6,135 nt of DNA from Clostridiales bacterium (lineage in GTDB: Bacteria > Bacillota > Clostridia > Oscillospirales > Oscillospiraceae): assembly GCA_003525905.1 (NCBI GenBank), contig DQIA01000048.1, forward strand, positions 1-6,135, written 5' to 3'. The notes beneath the pieces are model-generated. The model searched no databases. It was given only the letters and a program-made list of their open reading frames with translations, and had not been told where the DNA came from. A program made the position numbers and the translations under genes. Below, piece after piece: positions 3,692-6,135 of the stretch. How positions within the stretch are numbered: the first letter of the stretch is position 1; each line of letters begins with the position of its first letter.

Positions 3692-5747
3692 GTTTGCCTT
3701 CCGCGTGGGCGTGCTCGTGCTGCTCATCGCCGTCATGGCGGGCGTGTTCTCCGTCCGCCTGCACAATGTGCAGATCACGCAGGCCGCGGAGCAGGATCCC
3801 ACGCCCAGCGGCTCCGTGACGTATCACACGCGCGTGACGGCTGCCCGCGGCGAAATTCTGGACCGCAACGGCAACGTCCTCGTCGGGAACCGCGCCAGCT
3901 ATAATCTCGTCATCGTCCGCGAGGTGCTCATGAGCGCCGACGCGCCGAACGAGAACCTCCGCCGCCTAGTGGACCTGTGCAGCGAGCTGGGGCTGGAATA
4001 CACGGACCATTTCCCTGTCACGCAGGAAAAGCCCTATGCCTATGTCGACAGCGGCTCATCCCTGTGGGACGGCTATTTCCGCACCTTCCTCACCGAGCGC
4101 GGCTGGGATACGGATGTCTCCGCCCCGCAGCTCATTCGCTGGCTCAAGGAGATTTACCACCTGCCCGCCGACTGGACGGAGGAGGAGTGCCGCCGTGTGA
4201 TCTCGCTGCGCTATGAGCTGGACCTGCGGCGCTATATCGGCACGCTGGACACCTATGTGCTCATGACGGACGTTGACGCCCTGTCGCTCGCGGCCATCAC
4301 GGAGCTGAACATCCCCGGCCTCAATGTTGAGACCTCGAGCGTCCGCCAGTACAACACCACGCTCGCCGCCCACATCCTCGGCACCATCGGCAAGATGGAC
4401 GGCACGGACTGGGAGACCTATGAGAGCAAGGGCTATGCCATGGATGCCTATATCGGCAAGGACGGGCTGGAGCAGGCCTTCGAGGAGGAGCTGCACGGCT
4501 CGGACGGTACGCGCGTGACGACCATCACCGCCGACGGCAACATCCTTGAGGAGCACTATGCCGTCGACCCCGTCGCGGGCAACAACATCGAAACGACCAT
4601 CGACCTTGGCCTGCAGAAGGTCGCGGAGGAATCGCTGGCCGCGAAGATCCTCAGCCTGCGCGAGAACGGCGTTGGCGTCTCCGGCAACGGCAAGGACGCC
4701 GAGGGCGGCGCCGTCGTTGTCATGAAGGTCAAGACCGGTGAGGTGCTGGCCTGCGCGAGCTACCCGACCTATGACCTTTCCACCTATAATACGAACTATA
4801 ACGAGCTGGCTGCCGATCCCTACAAGCCGTTCAACAACCGCGCGCTCGGCCTGCCGTATCCGCCCGGCTCGACTTATAAGATGGTCACGACCATCGCCGC
4901 CATCGACAGCGGGACCATCAGCCGCTGGACGGAGATCGAAGACGAGGGCGTCTACACCCGCTTTGAGGACGCAGGCTATATGCCGCGCTGTATGCTCTAC
5001 ACCACGACGGGCGCGACGCACGGTCTCATCAACGTCATGAAGGCGCTGGCCGTTTCCTGCAACTACTATTTCTATGAGGCGGGCTACCGCACCGGCATCA
5101 CCGCCATCGACAACGTTGCCAAGGCCCTCGGCCTCGGTGAGCCGACCGGCATCGAGCTGCCGGAGGCCACCGGCCGCCGCGCCAACCCGGAGACGAAGAA
5201 GGAGCTCTACGACGAGGGCCACGACGGCTGGTACGACGCTGACACTGTCGCCGCGTCCATCGGCCAGTCGGAAAACCGCTTCACGCCCCTGCAGCTGTGC
5301 TCCTATACGGCGGCGCTTGCCAACCGCGGCGTGCGCTATACGGCAACGCTCCTCAAGCGCGTGCTCTCGTCGGATTATCAGAAGCTCATCCGCGAGAACC
5401 AGCCCGTTGTGGCAAGCACGCTTGACATCTCGGACGAGGCCTACGCCGCCTATTCCGAGGGAATGCGCGAGGCCGTTACCTCCGGCACGGCCTACAGCGC
5501 CTTTGTGGGCTATGACGTGGCCGTCTGCGCCAAGACCGGCACGGCCCAGCACGGCTCCGGCGGCTCGGACAACGCCTCGTTCGTGCTCTATGCCCCGGCG
5601 GACGACCCGGAGATCGCCATTGCGATCTATGTGGAAAAGGGCGCGCAGGGCGGAACGCTCGGCACCATCGCCCGCGATATTCTGACGGCCTACTTCTCCG
5701 AAGCCGGCTCCACGGATACCGTCCCCGCCGAAAATACCCTGAACTGA
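3678..5747 (+). CDS. mrdA: Penicillin-binding protein 2 (class B peptidoglycan transpeptidase)
   Basis: It encodes 689 residues, typical of Gram-positive PBP2/PbpA-type enzymes. It cross-links peptide stems of new lateral-wall peptidoglycan, anchored in the membrane with its catalytic domain outside. Seen: a short cytoplasmic tail, one membrane anchor at about residues 9-26, then the PBP dimerisation domain from about 57 (RGEILDRNGNVL) to about 310 (TTIDLGLQKVA), and the transpeptidase domain from about 340. All three active-site motifs are present: SxxK as S398-T-Y-K401 in PPGSTYKM, SxN as S460-C-N462, and KTG at 619-621 in CAKTGTAQ. It is therefore predicted to be active and a beta-lactam target. 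GGAGAG at 3668-3673 inside mreD precedes ATG 3678; the 14-base overlap with mreD suggests translational coupling. It is the last gene before the terminator; rodA, its usual glycosyltransferase partner, is not in the window. Confidence 0.95.
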   Translation: MNQHKFAFRVGVLVLLIAVMAGVFSVRLHNVQITQAAEQDPTPSGSVTYHTRVTAARGEILDRNGNVLVGNRASYNLVIVREVLMSADAPNENLRRLVDLCSELGLEYTDHFPVTQEKPYAYVDSGSSLWDGYFRTFLTERGWDTDVSAPQLIRWLKEIYHLPADWTEEECRRVISLRYELDLRRYIGTLDTYVLMTDVDALSLAAITELNIPGLNVETSSVRQYNTTLAAHILGTIGKMDGTDWETYESKGYAMDAYIGKDGLEQAFEEELHGSDGTRVTTITADGNILEEHYAVDPVAGNNIETTIDLGLQKVAEESLAAKILSLRENGVGVSGNGKDAEGGAVVVMKVKTGEVLACASYPTYDLSTYNTNYNELAADPYKPFNNRALGLPYPPGSTYKMVTTIAAIDSGTISRWTEIEDEGVYTRFEDAGYMPRCMLYTTTGATHGLINVMKALAVSCNYYFYEAGYRTGITAIDNVAKALGLGEPTGIELPEATGRRANPETKKELYDEGHDGWYDADTVAASIGQSENRFTPLQLCSYTAALANRGVRYTATLLKRVLSSDYQKLIRENQPVVASTLDISDEAYAAYSEGMREAVTSGTAYSAFVGYDVAVCAKTGTAQHGSGGSDNASFVLYAPADDPEIAIAIYVEKGAQGGTLGTIARDILTAYFSEAGSTDTVPAENTLN

Positions 5748-5754
5748 AAAGCAG

Positions 5755-5780
5755 GCGGGCCGCCCGGCGGCCCGCTTTCC
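5755..5780 (+). terminator. Rho-independent terminator of the maf-mrdA operon
   Basis: Eight bases after the mrdA stop, GCGGGCCGC (5755-5763) pairs perfectly with GCGGCCCGC (5767-5775) around a CCG loop. TTTCCGTTT follows, a short and interrupted T-tract, while AAAA precedes the stem. The very strong 9-bp GC stem makes termination likely in spite of the weak tract. Confidence 0.8.
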
Positions 5781-5802
5781 GTTTATGGCGTGCACTCCCG
5801 AA

Positions 5803-5843
5803 TTGTCATTGCGAGGACGCTTCGCGCCCGTGGCAATCTCGGG
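5803..5843 (+). repeat. Family A hairpin repeat, copy 5
   Basis: The outer arms ATTGC (5808-5812) and GCAAT (5833-5837) pair. The inner stem GGACGC (5815-5820) and GCGCCC (5824-5829) closes a TTC loop with one A-C mismatch. The trailing GGGAAGGCACT and ACACGCCAT match the flanks of copies 1 and 2, and B follows at the same relative place. Confidence 0.85.
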
Positions 5844-5870
5844 AAGGCACTGTCAGCCCGTACACGCCAT

Positions 5871-5900
5871 TGTAGGGGAGCGGCATGCCGCTCCCGGCGC
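5871..5900 (+). repeat. Family B hairpin repeat, copy 3
   Basis: The 30 bases are identical to 1066-1095, with the perfect 20-base palindrome at 5876-5895. Identity across about 4.8 kb, while the adjoining linkers have diverged, points to conservation or recent copying. Confidence 0.9.
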
Positions 5901-5953
5901 GACGGCGGCGATTCGTAAAGGCTGACGATAAAAACGTACACACCGATTGCGTC

Positions 5954-5983
5954 TGTAGCGGCGCTCAGTGAGCGCCTTGCAGG
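5954..5983 (+). repeat. Family C hairpin repeat, copy 2
   Basis: TGTAGC is followed by GGCGCTCA (5960-5967), G, and TGAGCGCC (5969-5976), then TTG. The first 25 bases are identical to the copy at 1151. Confidence 0.85.
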
Positions 5984-6014
5984 CACTAACAACTGGTACA
6001 CAGTATCGTTAAAA

Positions 6015-6026
6015 TGGTGAACGCCA
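6015..6026 (+). repeat. Family D mini-hairpin, copy 3, with compensatory changes
   Basis: TGGTG-AA-CGCCA corresponds to CGGCG-AA-CGCCG at 979 and 1364. The closing pair changed from C-G to T-A on both sides, and an inner C-G became a T-G wobble, so the stem still forms. It ends 10 bases before the A stem at 6037, as in the other copies. Confidence 0.55.
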
Positions 6027-6031
6027 CCGAA

Positions 6032-6070
6032 TTGTCATTGCGAGGCCCCGAAGGGGCCGTGGCAATCTCG
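6032..6070 (+). repeat. Family A hairpin repeat, copy 6
   Basis: The outer arms ATTGC (6037-6041) and GCAAT (6062-6066) pair. The inner stem is GGCCCC (6044-6049), loop GAA, GGGGCC (6053-6058): a sequence unlike the other copies but a perfect 6-bp palindrome. Confidence 0.85.
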
Positions 6071-6120
6071 CAGTATCCGGTCGGATAACAGGAGGGCCAT
6101 CGGCGAAATCGTAACTGCCT

Positions 6121-6135
6121 TCCCGAGATTGCACC
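6121..6135 (-). repeat. Family A repeat, copy 7, inverted and cut by the window edge
   Basis: On the - strand it reads GGTGCAATCTCGGGA, matching the right half of family A (GTGGCAATCTCGGGA) with one base missing. Its position relative to copy 6 mirrors that of the inverted copy 4 relative to copy 3. Confidence 0.6.

Larger units (their letters stand above)
5781..6135. other. Non-coding repeat block downstream of mrdA (continues past the window)
   Basis: No gene is evident. The block repeats the upstream mosaic in the same orientation: A, linker, B, linker, C, D, A, and an inverted A cut by the window edge. The linker between B and C (5901-5953) shares CGATAAAA and other short blocks with 1096-1150. 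The segment after the second A (6071-6115: CAGTA, GGATAACA, GGCGAAA, CGTAAC) parallels 1422-1465. Confidence 0.8.

Noticed and set aside
4056..5795. A 579-codon open frame on the - strand
   Set aside because: It lies antisense to mrdA, which has all three transpeptidase motifs and a ribosome binding site. High GC content at third codon positions keeps the reverse frame open by chance, and its protein resembles nothing I recognise.

Overview
This is a GC-rich window (roughly 60% G+C by eye). Its gene content and protein style fit a low-abundance-AT Clostridia genome, most likely a gut member of the Oscillospirales (Oscillibacter/Flavonifractor-like). That placement is an inference from the Maf, MreC and PBP2 sequence character and from the abundant short palindromic repeats; no rRNA or other marker is present to fix it.

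Layout, all genes on the + strand. (1) 2-844: the C-terminal 280 residues of a U32 peptidase-family protein, cut by the left edge. (2) 845-1620: no gene, but a dense mosaic of short hairpin repeats. I separate four families, named here A, B, C and D, several of them in near-identical duplicated copies. (3) 1620-1707: an AT-rich, pyrimidine-rich leader. (4) 1708-5747: a tight four-gene operon, maf - mreC - mreD - mrdA (PBP2), closed by a GC-rich hairpin terminator at 5755-5780. (5) 5790-6135: a second repeat block carrying the same families in the same order and orientation as the upstream block, running off the right edge.

The operon is a cell-shape and division cassette. Maf is a house-cleaning nucleotide pyrophosphatase that is often linked to shape genes. 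MreC and MreD are membrane components of the elongasome, and PBP2 is the class B transpeptidase that cross-links lateral-wall peptidoglycan. The genes are 29 and 14 bases apart or overlap by 14 bases, so they are probably co-transcribed and partly translationally coupled. There is no room for mreB between maf and mreC, and no minCDE or rodA follows before the terminator.

The most noteworthy part is the repeat system. The hairpins keep their pairing while the stem bases change between copies (compensatory changes in families A and D). D sits exactly 10 bases before A in three copies, and an ordered A-B-C module occurs on both sides of the operon. No transposase is encoded in the window, so these look like non-autonomous, REP/MITE-like elements or structured RNA/DNA modules.
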